From contig NZ_CAOJCM010000008.1 of NCBI RefSeq assembly GCF_948329825.1, positions 1 through 64,000 of the forward strand: a stretch of 64,000 nucleotides of DNA, given 5' to 3'. The position numbers and the translations under genes were made by a program. Source of the DNA: Paenibacillus sp. JJ-100 (GTDB lineage Bacteria > Bacillota > Bacilli > Paenibacillales > Paenibacillaceae). The notes beneath the pieces were generated by a model. The model was given only the letters and a program-made list of their open reading frames with translations. It did no database searches and had not been told where the DNA came from. This document shows, in pieces, positions 44,298 to 52,531 of the stretch. The first letter of the stretch is position 1, and each line of letters opens with the position of its first letter.

Positions 44298-45095
44298 TTA
44301 GAACGACCGACTGCTACCGCTATGTGAATGTCCGCCTGCGGTAGTGCCTCCACCGCCACCTCCGCCGTTATTGTTATTCTTCTCAATTTTGGTCTTCGTG
44401 ACCGTTGTACGAATATATCGATCCTGACGATCAATCACATGCGAGTTCTCCGAATCCTCATAGGTAGCACGGTTCACCGTCACACGTCCACCCGAACGAT
44501 ACGTCATGACACCAACAACAATACCGCCAATGGCAACAGATGCGGCAAGCTGAAACCATGTCTTAAACAAAATATTATCCGGGTTCACCCCAGGCTTGAG
44601 ATCCAGATATTCATAAGAGAGATTTAGAAACTTTTCAAAAGCTATTCGATAATTGCCATCCGACAAGTCTGGAGCGATTTTTTCTGTGATTTTGGCTGTT
44701 CGGCTGTTATCAACGTACTCTTCACCTTTGTAAAACCCCGCTGCATACACTTTACGATGATACATATCCATTGTCAGCATAACGGTGTTTCCATGAGGTT
44801 TATCATACCCCGGTGCCCGGTTATCGTAGAATTCCTGAGTCAGGAGCTCATCTTCCTTTTGCTCCTCATTGTTAGTAGTATAAATAATTAAATCCGTCTG
44901 GCGCTCTGCCGAATACTTATTCGCCAGGGCATTCAATTCAGTTCGATCCTGCTCACTTAGCAGGTTAGCCTCATCAAAGATGAGATTTTTGGTCTCTGCT
45001 GCGGATGCCGATGGTATAGGGAAGATCGGAGCAATCATCGTTACTAGGAGTACAATTAGCGCAGCCATCACAGCTATAGGCCGTTTTTTGCTCAC
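44298..45095 (-). CDS. ydjH: TPM-domain membrane protein (YdjH)
   Basis: 265 residues from the GTG at 45095, which overlaps the ydjG stop (GTGA) and has GGGAGGTGG upstream. A basic N-terminus and hydrophobic segment end in SASAAET (signal peptide or anchor). The TPM domain (about 38-180) shows LIFDEANLLSEQDRTELN and the YDKPHGNTVMLTMDM strand. A second transmembrane helix lies at about 200-220. The C-terminal tail is Gly-rich and His/Ser-rich. It probably works with YdjG in the PspA-dependent membrane stress complex. Confidence 0.88.
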   Translation of the reverse strand: MSKKRPIAVMAALIVLLVTMIAPIFPIPSASAAETKNLIFDEANLLSEQDRTELNALANKYSAERQTDLIIYTTNNEEQKEDELLTQEFYDNRAPGYDKPHGNTVMLTMDMYHRKVYAAGFYKGEEYVDNSRTAKITEKIAPDLSDGNYRIAFEKFLNLSYEYLDLKPGVNPDNILFKTWFQLAASVAIGGIVVGVMTYRSGGRVTVNRATYEDSENSHVIDRQDRYIRTTVTKTKIEKNNNNGGGGGGGTTAGGHSHSGSSRSF

Positions 45096-46123
45096 AGGAA
45101 TCCACCTCCCATCATCCACGACACCAGCTTCAGCGATAATAGCGAAACAGCCGATACACCTGTGAACCATCCGGCTACTTTGGCCTTACTGATCGGCGGC
45201 TTGCCGACAACTTTACCCGTCTGTCCGTTCATGGCGAAGGTATACTGTTTACGATTGAAGTCATAGTTGACCATCCATACCGGGAGAAGCACATAGTCTG
45301 CATTTTTGAGCGTGGTGTCGATCTGTTTATCCGTGTAGCTCACGCTCGTGTATCCGGACACGGTAGAGGCAATGTAAGAATCGATATAGGATCTCGTTTT
45401 ATCCTTGGCTCGTGGGAAGAGCTCATCTTCGGTATAACTGTATTTTTCCGCTATATATCCGGCTAGATACGGGGTCTTAAATAATTTTAGCTCATTGTAA
45501 GGAAACGGCTCTAGTTTATCCATTAGTTCATCGTTCATTTTTTCCGAAGCATCGATGGGCAGATTCACATATTCCAACCGAATTTTACGATAAATATCAA
45601 AATGTTGTGTCTCTGTATATCGGTAATCACCCTGCGTGTAAGATCTCACCTTGGTGCCTTGGGCATGAACTTCTATTCGATTATGTAAATCGTACAGCCA
45701 GAACGGCACATAAATACCCGTGATGCTCTGGATCCGATCTGCGGTCATAAAGCCGCTCGGTGTCAGCAAGCCGTTTCTACACCACTTTTTGAATGCCTGC
45801 TTGGCTTGCTCTTTATTGATCGAAAAAGGAATGACCATCGCCGGGGCCAGGTTGCCCGTAAGCCGATCACTAAGCACTACTGCCGCACCGCAGAAACTGC
45901 ATGTCGTTGCACTTGTCTCCGGTTCGGTTACGATGTCTGCTCCGCAGCTATTGCAGTGATATTCTTTGACTTCTCCCTCTGTAAACACCTGTTTCTTCAG
46001 GGGATCAGGGAGTTGCTCGATGTTGTCCTCGCGTCCGCAGCTGGGACAGGATAATGCACCGGATACACTGTCAAAAATCATGCCACTGCCGCAGTTCGGG
46101 CACTTGTACTCTAATACCGGCAT
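45092..46123 (-). CDS. ydjG: Zinc-ribbon membrane protein (YdjG)
   Basis: 343 residues. Two N-terminal zinc ribbons (CPNCG...CPSCG, about 8-33; CNSCG...CSFCG, about 57-81) are followed by a globular region and a single C-terminal transmembrane helix (about 310-335) ending in MMGGGFL. This matches YdjG, often misnamed a PriA-like or TFIIB-like protein because of the ribbons. It sits 41 bp downstream of pspA and is coupled to ydjH by a 4-bp overlap. The C-terminal anchor with cytoplasmic ribbons fits a membrane sensor that recruits PspA. Confidence 0.88.
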   Translation of the reverse strand: MPVLEYKCPNCGSGMIFDSVSGALSCPSCGREDNIEQLPDPLKKQVFTEGEVKEYHCNSCGADIVTEPETSATTCSFCGAAVVLSDRLTGNLAPAMVIPFSINKEQAKQAFKKWCRNGLLTPSGFMTADRIQSITGIYVPFWLYDLHNRIEVHAQGTKVRSYTQGDYRYTETQHFDIYRKIRLEYVNLPIDASEKMNDELMDKLEPFPYNELKLFKTPYLAGYIAEKYSYTEDELFPRAKDKTRSYIDSYIASTVSGYTSVSYTDKQIDTTLKNADYVLLPVWMVNYDFNRKQYTFAMNGQTGKVVGKPPISKAKVAGWFTGVSAVSLLSLKLVSWMMGGGFL

Positions 46124-46164
46124 TTGCTCACCTCCGTGTCTGAATTGTGTGTCAATGTGATAAA

Positions 46165-46875
46165 TTACTTCCCGAGTTTCTCCTGAATGGCCGCCAGTTC
46201 CTCATCCGCACTAGGAGTCGGGTGCTCACTCTCCCTATTACCCGCATCGGCGTTCATATCCCGCTCCAGTTGTGCAATCAGTTCATCCAGATCGTCCTCC
46301 TGCGTACCTGCGCGAAGCTCGGCAAGTGCTTCCGCTTCGTTCAGTGCCTGATTGGCTCGATCCTCCATCGCTTTAAACGCTGTTTCAGCGCGGCTCGCGG
46401 AGGCATTCTGTTCATTGAGTTGCTGCTGTGCCTTCGCATCCGCCATTCGGCCCTTCAGCTCAGCATGTCTCGCTTCCAATTTCTCCAAATCTGCAACGAG
46501 TTTATCGTTCATGTGTTTCATCATTTTTGCTTTGGCAGAAGCTCGATCATAAGCCGCTTGCAATTCATTCCGTTTATCTGCCAGCTTCACTTTTTTCTCC
46601 AAAAAGCTCCGTGCTTTGTCTACATCACCCGACTCGGCTGACTTCTCCGCATAACGTTGCAGCTTGTTCACCTCAGCCTGGCACTCATCCAGTGCCCGCT
46701 TCGCTCGATTTTCATCCGCCATCACCGCAGTTGTCTCTGCCTTCACCTGTCCCAAATCACTACTCAGGCTGCGCATATACTCATTCACGGTCTGCTCCGG
46801 GTCCTCCGACCGGCGAAGCATGTGGTTCACATTCGCTTTCATCACGTCTCTAAACCTCGATAAGATTCCCATCAT
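46165..46875 (-). CDS. pspA: PspA/IM30 membrane-stress effector
   Basis: 236 residues, almost entirely coiled coil, of the PspA/Vipp1 (ESCRT-III-like) family: N-terminal amphipathic helix MGILSRFRDVMKANVNHML, the EDPEQTVNEYMRSL signature, and long Glu/Lys/Ala helices to about 190. AAGGAGG lies upstream. It oligomerises on damaged membrane to limit proton leak. First gene of pspA-ydjG-ydjH-ydjI, the same order as B. subtilis ydjFGHI. A sigma-W-like promoter candidate is at 46911-46937. The 30-residue acidic C-terminal tail is longer than in E. coli PspA. Confidence 0.93.
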   Translation of the reverse strand: MMGILSRFRDVMKANVNHMLRRSEDPEQTVNEYMRSLSSDLGQVKAETTAVMADENRAKRALDECQAEVNKLQRYAEKSAESGDVDKARSFLEKKVKLADKRNELQAAYDRASAKAKMMKHMNDKLVADLEKLEARHAELKGRMADAKAQQQLNEQNASASRAETAFKAMEDRANQALNEAEALAELRAGTQEDDLDELIAQLERDMNADAGNRESEHPTPSADEELAAIQEKLGK

Positions 46876-46910
46876 TCGTTCCTCCTTCGGGTATGTTCAT
46901 ATGAATATAA

Positions 46911-46937
46911 TACATGAATAAGACGGCATACGTTTCA
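46911..46937 (-). promoter_or_regulatory. Candidate ECF (sigma-W-like) promoter of pspA operon
   Basis: Minus strand: TGAAAC (46932-46937), 17-bp spacer, TGTA (46911-46914). The -35 is a perfect sigma-W element; the -10 is TGTA rather than CGTA and the spacer is one longer than typical. Confidence 0.45.
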
Positions 46938-47047
46938 CATTTAATAATCAGTTCATCTTTAGCTCTGCAATACATTTTATACTTTCCTCGGCTATTTGTT
47001 CTGTATTCGTATTATGTAAATCGTATCCGCCGTCGATGATCCGGTAT

Positions 47048-47269
47048 TCATTCTGTCTCCTCCGGCAGACTCTCTACCGCTGTAAAGAAGACATCCAGCA
47101 GCTCCACCCCGTATGTCGTCCGAACATAGTCGGTGATCACTGCCACATCTTCCTCCCGCTGGTACTCCAGACATGGACGGCCTTCGCTCCAGAGCACTCT
47201 GCACGGGAATCGTTCCACAACGCACTGAATAATGTGATCGGGATCTGCAGCTCTATGAATATTGGGCAT
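47048..47269 (-). CDS. Small protein of unknown function
   Basis: 73 residues with AAGGAG 9 bp before the ATG, which supports expression. Acidic, no membrane segment or signal peptide. The sequence suggests a short alpha/beta domain (HIIQCVVERFPCRVLW, then EEDVAVITDYVRTTYG). No family recognised. It follows the next minus-strand gene by 27 bp and may share its transcript. Confidence 0.6.
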   Translation of the reverse strand: MPNIHRAADPDHIIQCVVERFPCRVLWSEGRPCLEYQREEDVAVITDYVRTTYGVELLDVFFTAVESLPEETE

Positions 47270-47296
47270 GCTTCTTCACTCCTTCTTCTTATTCAT

Positions 47297-47683
47297 TTAC
47301 TGTTCTGCTATGAATTGTTTACTATCTCGATCGAACCTGTATTCTACAGTTAAAGTATCCCCTTGGCCTTCGGTGTTTCTAGTTGTGACAACCAGCTTAT
47401 CATTTTTATTCACAGGAGTACTGACTTTTTCATAATTGATGGTTTCCCAAACTCTTGCATCCTTTTTAAACATAATCGTAAATTCTTCTCCGCTTTTTTG
47501 ATCCACACCAAAAACATACGAATTAAACCCTCTTGATCCGGTGTATTCAGGAGTCAGCAGGAATACATCCATTGTGTCGAAGTTGATTATCTCGAAAGAA
47601 ACAGGTTGATCCGAGGGTTGAACAAAAACAAGATCCCTTAACTCTTCTAACTCTTGTTCACTCTTATTATGCTTGTACATCAC
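47297..47683 (-). CDS. Hypothetical protein, beta-rich
   Basis: 128 residues (GTG/ATG start pair, ribosome binding site weak and distant). No signal peptide. After an acidic helix the sequence alternates short hydrophobic strands (FEIINFDTMDVFLL, SYVFGVDQKSGEEFTIMF), consistent with a small beta domain. No known motif. Same strand and 27 bp ahead of the 73-residue gene. Confidence 0.55.
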   Translation of the reverse strand: MMYKHNKSEQELEELRDLVFVQPSDQPVSFEIINFDTMDVFLLTPEYTGSRGFNSYVFGVDQKSGEEFTIMFKKDARVWETINYEKVSTPVNKNDKLVVTTRNTEGQGDTLTVEYRFDRDSKQFIAEQ

Positions 47684-47952
47684 AGCATAATCCCCTTAAT
47701 AAAACATATCTCCTTCAACTCCCAGAACACTTGGTATAGTGATATGTCCAGTGGCTTCTTTCCCTTTTGAAACGACGTATAACTCTCCATCATCTAATTT
47801 ATTTTACACGATCTACTAACTCTAAAAAGTTTATATTATGTAATGAATTGTCATATGATTATAACTACTATAGACAAAATAAAGAAAACCCGCTTCTGAC
47901 AGCGAGTTTTCCTTTTTTCCTGTTACATATCCAATACGCGTCTACCTATAAC
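47684..47952. other. Intergenic region
   Basis: 269 bp holding the terminator at 47870-47910 and, towards 47684, the presumed promoter of the 128-residue gene. Nothing else recognised. Confidence 0.4.
47870..47910 (-). terminator. Rho-independent terminator of the membrane-protein gene
   Basis: Arms 47901-47910 and 47885-47894 pair with one mismatch; T-rich tracts flank both sides, so it may be bidirectional. Confidence 0.65.
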
Positions 47953-48750
47953 TCAGCTCAATATCATAAGGCCAAGCCAGATCAAGAAGGAGGCACCGCA
48001 AACAATGATTTCAAAAAAATGAATCTGAAACACCCTGTATGCCCCCTGCTCCTTTTGGGGAATTCCTAAAAAGTCACCATGTTGATTGGTATAGATTAGT
48101 CCACAAGCGAACGTGAGACCCGATAACAAAACAGCAGATGTAGATAAACTCATGACATAGCGCGGATTACCGCCCGTCTCAAAACTGAGATCTACTCCCA
48201 ATCCCTTCGAGATCAGGCATGTCAGCACAAGGATAAGAAACACGAGAAGCCCTAGACTGAAAGGGTGTCGCCTGTAATCAATCAAACGCATGAAGGTTTG
48301 CATAAAGTGACTCTCTGGTCTCAGATCCTCTTCCTGCTCCTTCAGATCACCCTGCTCATCATTCATAATATAGAAGAACGTGAAGGTAATGATCCCAACA
48401 AATATGCTAATCTGCAACATACGCAAAGCCAGACTGAGATGAAAGAAAGCGATGATTGCAAGGATGATCAGCAGAACCAGAATGATCTTGCCACCAACAG
48501 CCTCTCGTTCCTTCCACATCCGGTTAACGAACTGCTGGGCAGCAGATTCCCTCTTCTCCTGTGGTCCGGGTACTTCATCTTTTGAACGGGTATCCCGTTT
48601 CCGTTTAAGTTGAATCATGAAGTAAGCGAGTATCATCAAGCCTAGTCCAATCGCCAAAAGAATCCATGCTGCTCCAGGATAACTGCCATAGGAATCATAG
48701 GTTTCTACAATCCACAGTCCATCCAACATGACAGTCCAGATGCCGAGCAT
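47953..48750 (-). CDS. Polytopic membrane protein of unknown function
   Basis: 265 residues with six or seven hydrophobic segments (first near 8-50, then 88-112, 115-130, 165-185, 200-222 and 240-263) and two charged cytoplasmic loops rich in Lys/Glu (KRKRDTRSKDEVPGPQEKRES and NDEQGDLKEQEEDLRPE). No ribosome binding site is clear at Met1, and Met8 is an alternative start. Not recognised as a transporter. A terminator follows at 47910-47870. Confidence 0.65.
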   Translation of the reverse strand: MLGIWTVMLDGLWIVETYDSYGSYPGAAWILLAIGLGLMILAYFMIQLKRKRDTRSKDEVPGPQEKRESAAQQFVNRMWKEREAVGGKIILVLLIILAIIAFFHLSLALRMLQISIFVGIITFTFFYIMNDEQGDLKEQEEDLRPESHFMQTFMRLIDYRRHPFSLGLLVFLILVLTCLISKGLGVDLSFETGGNPRYVMSLSTSAVLLSGLTFACGLIYTNQHGDFLGIPQKEQGAYRVFQIHFFEIIVCGASFLIWLGLMILS

Positions 48751-48893
48751 AAGTATGTAAGGTGCTACTTTATGTACGATTCATCCCCACTCCTTTAGCA
48801 CATGATATCTGTATATGGAGAAGTGTTTATTTACCCTATTGGAGATTGGATGAAACGCGAGCTGAGCACCATTCCATTAATTTTATATTTCCA

Positions 48894-49277
48894 TTAATTC
48901 ACATGAGCAACTGCACTTATTTCTACCCATTGTTCCGGGAATGCCAGATAATTCACCCCGATCAGACTACCCGCTGGTCGATGCTCTCCAACATATTCTT
49001 TAAACATCTCGATGGCAATCCCACCATGCTCTTGTGCCTGGGTCAAATATATTTCGACATATGCAAGATTCGACTTCGTTACGTTAAACTGTGCTAACAC
49101 ATGATCCAGATTCTGTAGTGTCTGTGACACTTGCGCCTGAATGTCACCCTCTCCAACAAAGTGGCCTTCTGCGTTGTGAGAGAATTGTCCAGAAATATAT
49201 AGGGTGTTATTAACGCAGTAGCCTTGAGAGATCCCATGGTCCCACAATTGATGATTGTACGTTTGAATAGTCGTCAT
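48894..49277 (-). CDS. RidA/YjgF-family protein, non-canonical
   Basis: 127 residues of the RidA (UK114) trimeric fold: VNNTLYISGQFSHN, the QVSQTLQNLDHVLAQ helix and the VEISAVA end strand with Glu120. In enamine deaminases an Arg in the P-A-R motif binds the substrate carboxylate; here the motif reads RPAGSLIGV, with Gly103 in that place. So it belongs to a RidA subgroup that may not hydrolyse 2-aminoacrylate. It is divergent from an HxlR regulator with a palindrome in the 105-bp gap, suggesting the pair is co-controlled. Confidence 0.88.
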   Translation of the reverse strand: MTTIQTYNHQLWDHGISQGYCVNNTLYISGQFSHNAEGHFVGEGDIQAQVSQTLQNLDHVLAQFNVTKSNLAYVEIYLTQAQEHGGIAIEMFKEYVGEHRPAGSLIGVNYLAFPEQWVEISAVAHVN

Positions 49278-49333
49278 ATTCCTTGCCCCTTTACTTTAAA
49301 TTAAGGCTAGTATAGACTGAGCTCAAAGATTAG

Positions 49334-49364
49334 GATAGTACGCACAATAACGATAGGTACTATC
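49334..49364. promoter_or_regulatory. Palindromic operator between RidA and HxlR genes
   Basis: GATAGTAC (49334-49341) and GTACTATC (49357-49364), perfect 8-bp arms 15 bp apart, 19 bp before the HxlR start. HxlR proteins bind such dyads as dimers. Confidence 0.55.
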
Positions 49365-49382
49365 TGAAAGGATAGTGTAAAC

Positions 49383-49721
49383 ATGGGGATTTCCGACTTT
49401 CAAGACGAGAATATGCTTATTCAAGATTCACCTTTTGGTTACACCATGTCAGTCATCGGTGGCAAATGGAAGATGATTATTCTGTATCTGCTCGCTGCCA
49501 AACAACCTGTTCGTTTCAATGAAATGCAGCGGCAGATCGGAGCGATCACTTACAAGATTTTGAGCGCACAGCTCAAGGAGCTGCAGGCAGACGGCTTGGT
49601 TGAGCGTAAGGAGTATCCACAGATCCCCCCTAAGGTGGAATATTCACTGACACCAAAAGCACAGACGCTCTTGCCTGTATTGGAACAGATGTGCGAATGG
49701 GGCGCACAGCATCGGGATTAG
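49383..49721 (+). CDS. HxlR-family transcriptional regulator
   Basis: 112 residues, winged helix of the HxlR/YodB type (VIGGKWKMIILYLL, then RFNEMQRQIGAITYKILSAQLKELQADGLVERKEY). Most redox-sensing members carry an N-terminal Cys directly before Pro in this position; here it is Ser (DSPFGYTMSVIGGKWK) and the only Cys is near the C-terminus, so thiol switching through that site is unlikely. AAAGGAT upstream. Probably autoregulates and controls the divergent RidA gene through the dyad at 49334-49364. Confidence 0.88.
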   Translation: MGISDFQDENMLIQDSPFGYTMSVIGGKWKMIILYLLAAKQPVRFNEMQRQIGAITYKILSAQLKELQADGLVERKEYPQIPPKVEYSLTPKAQTLLPVLEQMCEWGAQHRD

Positions 49722-49852
49722 TATGTCCGCTTCATGGTCCATGTTCGGAATGGAGAATCTTATGCTAAACTAATTACAATGATGAAATCGGTAGTAGTAC
49801 CCTTCTATTCCTGTAAGACAGGTTTTAAATCATATGAAAGAAGAGATTGTCG

Positions 49853-50419
49853 ATGGGAAGAAAGCAATCGTTTACGAAAACAGAGCTGCTGGATATGACC
49901 AAAAAATTGGTCCTTGAGCATGGTTACGACGGTTTCCACCTCAAGCTGCTTTCACAGCATCTATCCGGAGCCCGAAGCACCATATATCAGTATTACGCGA
50001 ACAAAGAAGAAATTGTAGCTGCTTGCATGAAGCGAGTTATCGCTGATGTGTTGGAACAAGCATCCGCTGTGGATGAGTCTGATCCCATGAAAGCACTGGA
50101 AGATTTACTCCTGGTCTATGTGGAAGAAGCCGCACTTCATCAGCTTCTGGGGGATGCGAATAAAATTAATACGTCCAACTCTCCTGCAGCGGCGAGGGAT
50201 CTTGAATTCATTGAGGATGCACATCAGACGCTCAAAATGCAATTATCACGTTTGTTTGAGCGCGCTCAACAGAATAAATCTCTGCGCCAAGATATCCCTT
50301 TACCTGTACTTATTGGTGTCTTCTTCAACTTATTTAACACACCTAACATGATGAATATTCCTACGGCTGACTGGGGTAGACTACTTTTTCAAACGTGGAT
50401 CGGCGGAGCCAAGAACTGA
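49853..50419 (+). CDS. hrtR: TetR-family regulator, HrtR-like
   Basis: 188 residues from the ATG at 49853 (a TTG two codons earlier also opens the frame; the ribosome binding site is weak, AAGAAGAG). The N-terminal helix-turn-helix reads HLKLLSQHLSGARSTIYQYYANKEEI, and the helical effector domain has His residues that could serve as haem ligands. It lies 114 bp upstream of a permease/ATPase pair resembling HrtB/HrtA, with three palindromic TGACAC...GTGTCA-type operators between. In Lactococcus HrtR is a haem-released TetR repressor with a very similar operator. The haem role here is inferred from that match. Confidence 0.75.
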   Translation: MGRKQSFTKTELLDMTKKLVLEHGYDGFHLKLLSQHLSGARSTIYQYYANKEEIVAACMKRVIADVLEQASAVDESDPMKALEDLLLVYVEEAALHQLLGDANKINTSNSPAAARDLEFIEDAHQTLKMQLSRLFERAQQNKSLRQDIPLPVLIGVFFNLFNTPNMMNIPTADWGRLLFQTWIGGAKN

Positions 50420-50438
50420 GTTTTTTCTTGGGTTCAAT

Positions 50439-50468
50439 TTGACACATGTGTCATTTATATTGTTTAAT
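50439..50468 (+). promoter_or_regulatory. Promoter of the hrtBA-like operon
   Basis: -35 TTGACA (50439-50444), 18-bp spacer, -10 TTTAAT (50463-50468). The -35 is embedded in operator 1. Confidence 0.65.
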
Positions 50469-50514
50469 AATTGAGAACGTGTGTCGCGACACTTCAAATT
50501 TGACACAAGTGTCA
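50440..50514. promoter_or_regulatory. Three palindromic TetR operators
   Basis: Site 1 TGACACATGTGTCA (50440-50453), site 2 GTGTCGCGACAC (50481-50492), site 3 TGACACAAGTGTCA (50501-50514). Centres are 40 and 21 bp apart, close to four and two helical turns, so bound dimers would align on one DNA face. Sites 1 and 3 closely resemble the Lactococcus HrtR operator as I recall it. Confidence 0.8.
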
Positions 50515-50533
50515 TAAAAAAGGGGTTGAATTC

Positions 50534-51655
50534 ATGTTTCTAGCTATAAAAGAACTAATGCATAGCAAACTGAAATTTCTAATGATTATCATTATTTTTG
50601 TATTAATTGCTTGGCTTGTATTTATTCTATCTGGTCTCGGTAATGGATTATCCAACTTAGCTGCCGCCACCTTCAAGAATATGAAAGCTGATTATGTCAT
50701 CTTCGAAGAAGGCTCACAGTCTTCCATGAGTAAGTCATTACTATCTGCTCAACGTGTGACGGAGGCGGAAAAGCTGCCCAATGTAGAAGCTGCTGCACCT
50801 ATGGGAAGTACCATGGCAACAGCGATGAAGGGAAAAAGTTCGAAGAATGAAGATAAGGTCGATGTAGCCATTCTAGGCATTAATCCAGGGAGTTTTCTAG
50901 AGCCCAATATTGTAGAAGGTCAAGGTCTGTCTTCGGATAACCCTAAGGGTGTCGTAGTGAATATGACCCTGAAAGATGAGGGATTCAAGCTCGGGGATAC
51001 TTTTCAGCTCGATGGTACGACAGAATCCTTAACGATCGTTGGATTTGTAGAGAATGAGACGTATAACCACGTTGCATCCGTATTTACACCGATGGATCAA
51101 TGGCGGAAGATTGCCTTTGCGGCTCCGGGTTCCGATAAAGGAATAGCCGAACCGGTTAATGCCATTATGCTACAAGGCGCAAATATTGATTCGGCTGAAA
51201 TGAATAACAAGCTGTCCGGTACAGATACCGTTACCCGCTCCGGAGCTGTACAAGGTATGCCGGGATACAAAGAAGAAAACGGTACGATTCTGATGATGCT
51301 TGCCTTCCTTCTCGCGATCTCTGCCTTTGTGTTGGGTGTATTCTTTTATGTCATCACCATGCAAAAGACCAACCAATTCGGCATTATGAAAGCTATAGGT
51401 GCTAGTAACCGGTTTTTGAGTAAAGCCATTGTATCTCAAGTGTTTGTACTGTCGCTGACGAGTATCATCGTTGGGATCCTACTGACTTATGGAACTGCTG
51501 CGATTATGCCTAAAGGCATGCCATTCAAGCTGGAAACCAGTCTAGTCGTGACGTATTCTATCATCTTGCTGGTGATTGCGATGTTAAGCTCAATGGTCTC
51601 TGTTCGAAAAATTACTAAGATTGATCCACTTAAAGCGCTCGGGAGGGTTGAATAA
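50534..51655 (+). CDS. hrtB: ABC exporter permease, HrtB-like
   Basis: 373 residues of the FtsX/MacB permease fold: one N-terminal helix (about 15-38), a large extracytoplasmic domain (about 40-250), then three helices (about 255-280, 305-330, 340-365). The N-terminus MFLAIKELMHSKLKFLMI and the following FILSGLGNGL closely track HrtB haem-efflux permeases. The ATPase gene begins within its stop codon (TAATG). Controlled by the TetR operators directly upstream. If the assignment holds, it expels excess haem from the membrane. Confidence 0.82.
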   Translation: MFLAIKELMHSKLKFLMIIIIFVLIAWLVFILSGLGNGLSNLAAATFKNMKADYVIFEEGSQSSMSKSLLSAQRVTEAEKLPNVEAAAPMGSTMATAMKGKSSKNEDKVDVAILGINPGSFLEPNIVEGQGLSSDNPKGVVVNMTLKDEGFKLGDTFQLDGTTESLTIVGFVENETYNHVASVFTPMDQWRKIAFAAPGSDKGIAEPVNAIMLQGANIDSAEMNNKLSGTDTVTRSGAVQGMPGYKEENGTILMMLAFLLAISAFVLGVFFYVITMQKTNQFGIMKAIGASNRFLSKAIVSQVFVLSLTSIIVGILLTYGTAAIMPKGMPFKLETSLVVTYSIILLVIAMLSSMVSVRKITKIDPLKALGRVE

Positions 51656-52341
51656 TGACAACAGGACTGCAGATGAATGAAGTCACAATGTACTACGGTG
51701 AAGGAAGTCAGCGGATAAAGGCACTCGATCAGGTGTCCTTATCTGTGGAGCCGGGAGAATTCGTTGCTGTTGTTGGTCCGTCCGGGTCGGGTAAAAGTAC
51801 ATTTTTGTCTATTGCGGGGGCCATGCTCAAAGCATCCGAAGGAGAAGTCCGACTGAATGGAAATGTAATATCCACGCTTACGGAAAAAAAATTATCGAAT
51901 ATACGACTGAAAGAGATCGGCTTTATTATGCAATCATCCAATTTGGTTCCTTATCTACATGTTCTCGACCAGCTCCTCGTCGTCAAAAGAATGTCTGGAA
52001 CCATTCAGAAAGAGGATCGGAAATTTGCTACCAAACTGCTGGAAGAGCTCGGGCTCGGACAGAAGCTCAGAAAATTCCCGGATGAATTATCCGGCGGGGA
52101 AAAACAGCGGACGGCCATTGCTCGTGCATTAATGAATGATCCCAACCTGATCTTGGCGGATGAACCCACGGCCAGCCTGGATACCAAAAGAGCACATGAA
52201 GTGGTCAGTCTCATGGCCCAAGAGGTAAAATCACGCCAAAAAGCAGCGATCATGGTTACCCATGATGAGCGTATGCTTGCCTATTGCGATAAGGTATACC
52301 GAATGAATGATGGAATTCTAACCCTTGCTACAACGTCCTAG
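51655..52341 (+). CDS. hrtA: ABC exporter ATPase, HrtA-like
   Basis: 228 residues of the MacB/LolD-type ATPase subfamily. Walker A GPSGSGKST, the Q-loop segment GFIMQSSNLVPYLHV, signature LSGGEKQRTAIARAL, Walker B LILADEPTASLD and the switch His in MVTHDER are all intact. Overlaps the permease stop by one base, giving a dedicated two-gene exporter. A terminator follows at 52399-52441. Confidence 0.9.
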   Translation: MTTGLQMNEVTMYYGEGSQRIKALDQVSLSVEPGEFVAVVGPSGSGKSTFLSIAGAMLKASEGEVRLNGNVISTLTEKKLSNIRLKEIGFIMQSSNLVPYLHVLDQLLVVKRMSGTIQKEDRKFATKLLEELGLGQKLRKFPDELSGGEKQRTAIARALMNDPNLILADEPTASLDTKRAHEVVSLMAQEVKSRQKAAIMVTHDERMLAYCDKVYRMNDGILTLATTS

Positions 52342-52398
52342 AACAAGCTTTAACCCATTTAACCGATGAATGAAAATGATGTAATTCCCTATATGATG

Positions 52399-52441
52399 AA
52401 GAATCAGCTCCCTAATTTGGCGCTGATTCTTCCTTATTTTT
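52399..52441 (+). terminator. Rho-independent terminator of the hrtBA-like operon
   Basis: A 10-bp stem AAGAATCAGC (52399-52408) with GCTGATTCTT (52422-52431), followed by a T-rich tail, 58 bp after the ATPase stop. Confidence 0.82.
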
Positions 52442-52531
52442 ATACTAGCTTCCGCTTACTCCGCTCCTACCTCATACTTTAGACACTCTATCTGACTGCC
52501 GCTCATAACCTGCTCAGGATGCTCAAGAGGC

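Noticed and set aside
49810..49826. CCTGT/ACAGG hairpin with four T before the TetR gene
   Set aside because: A 5-bp stem is too short to support a terminator after the HxlR gene with confidence.
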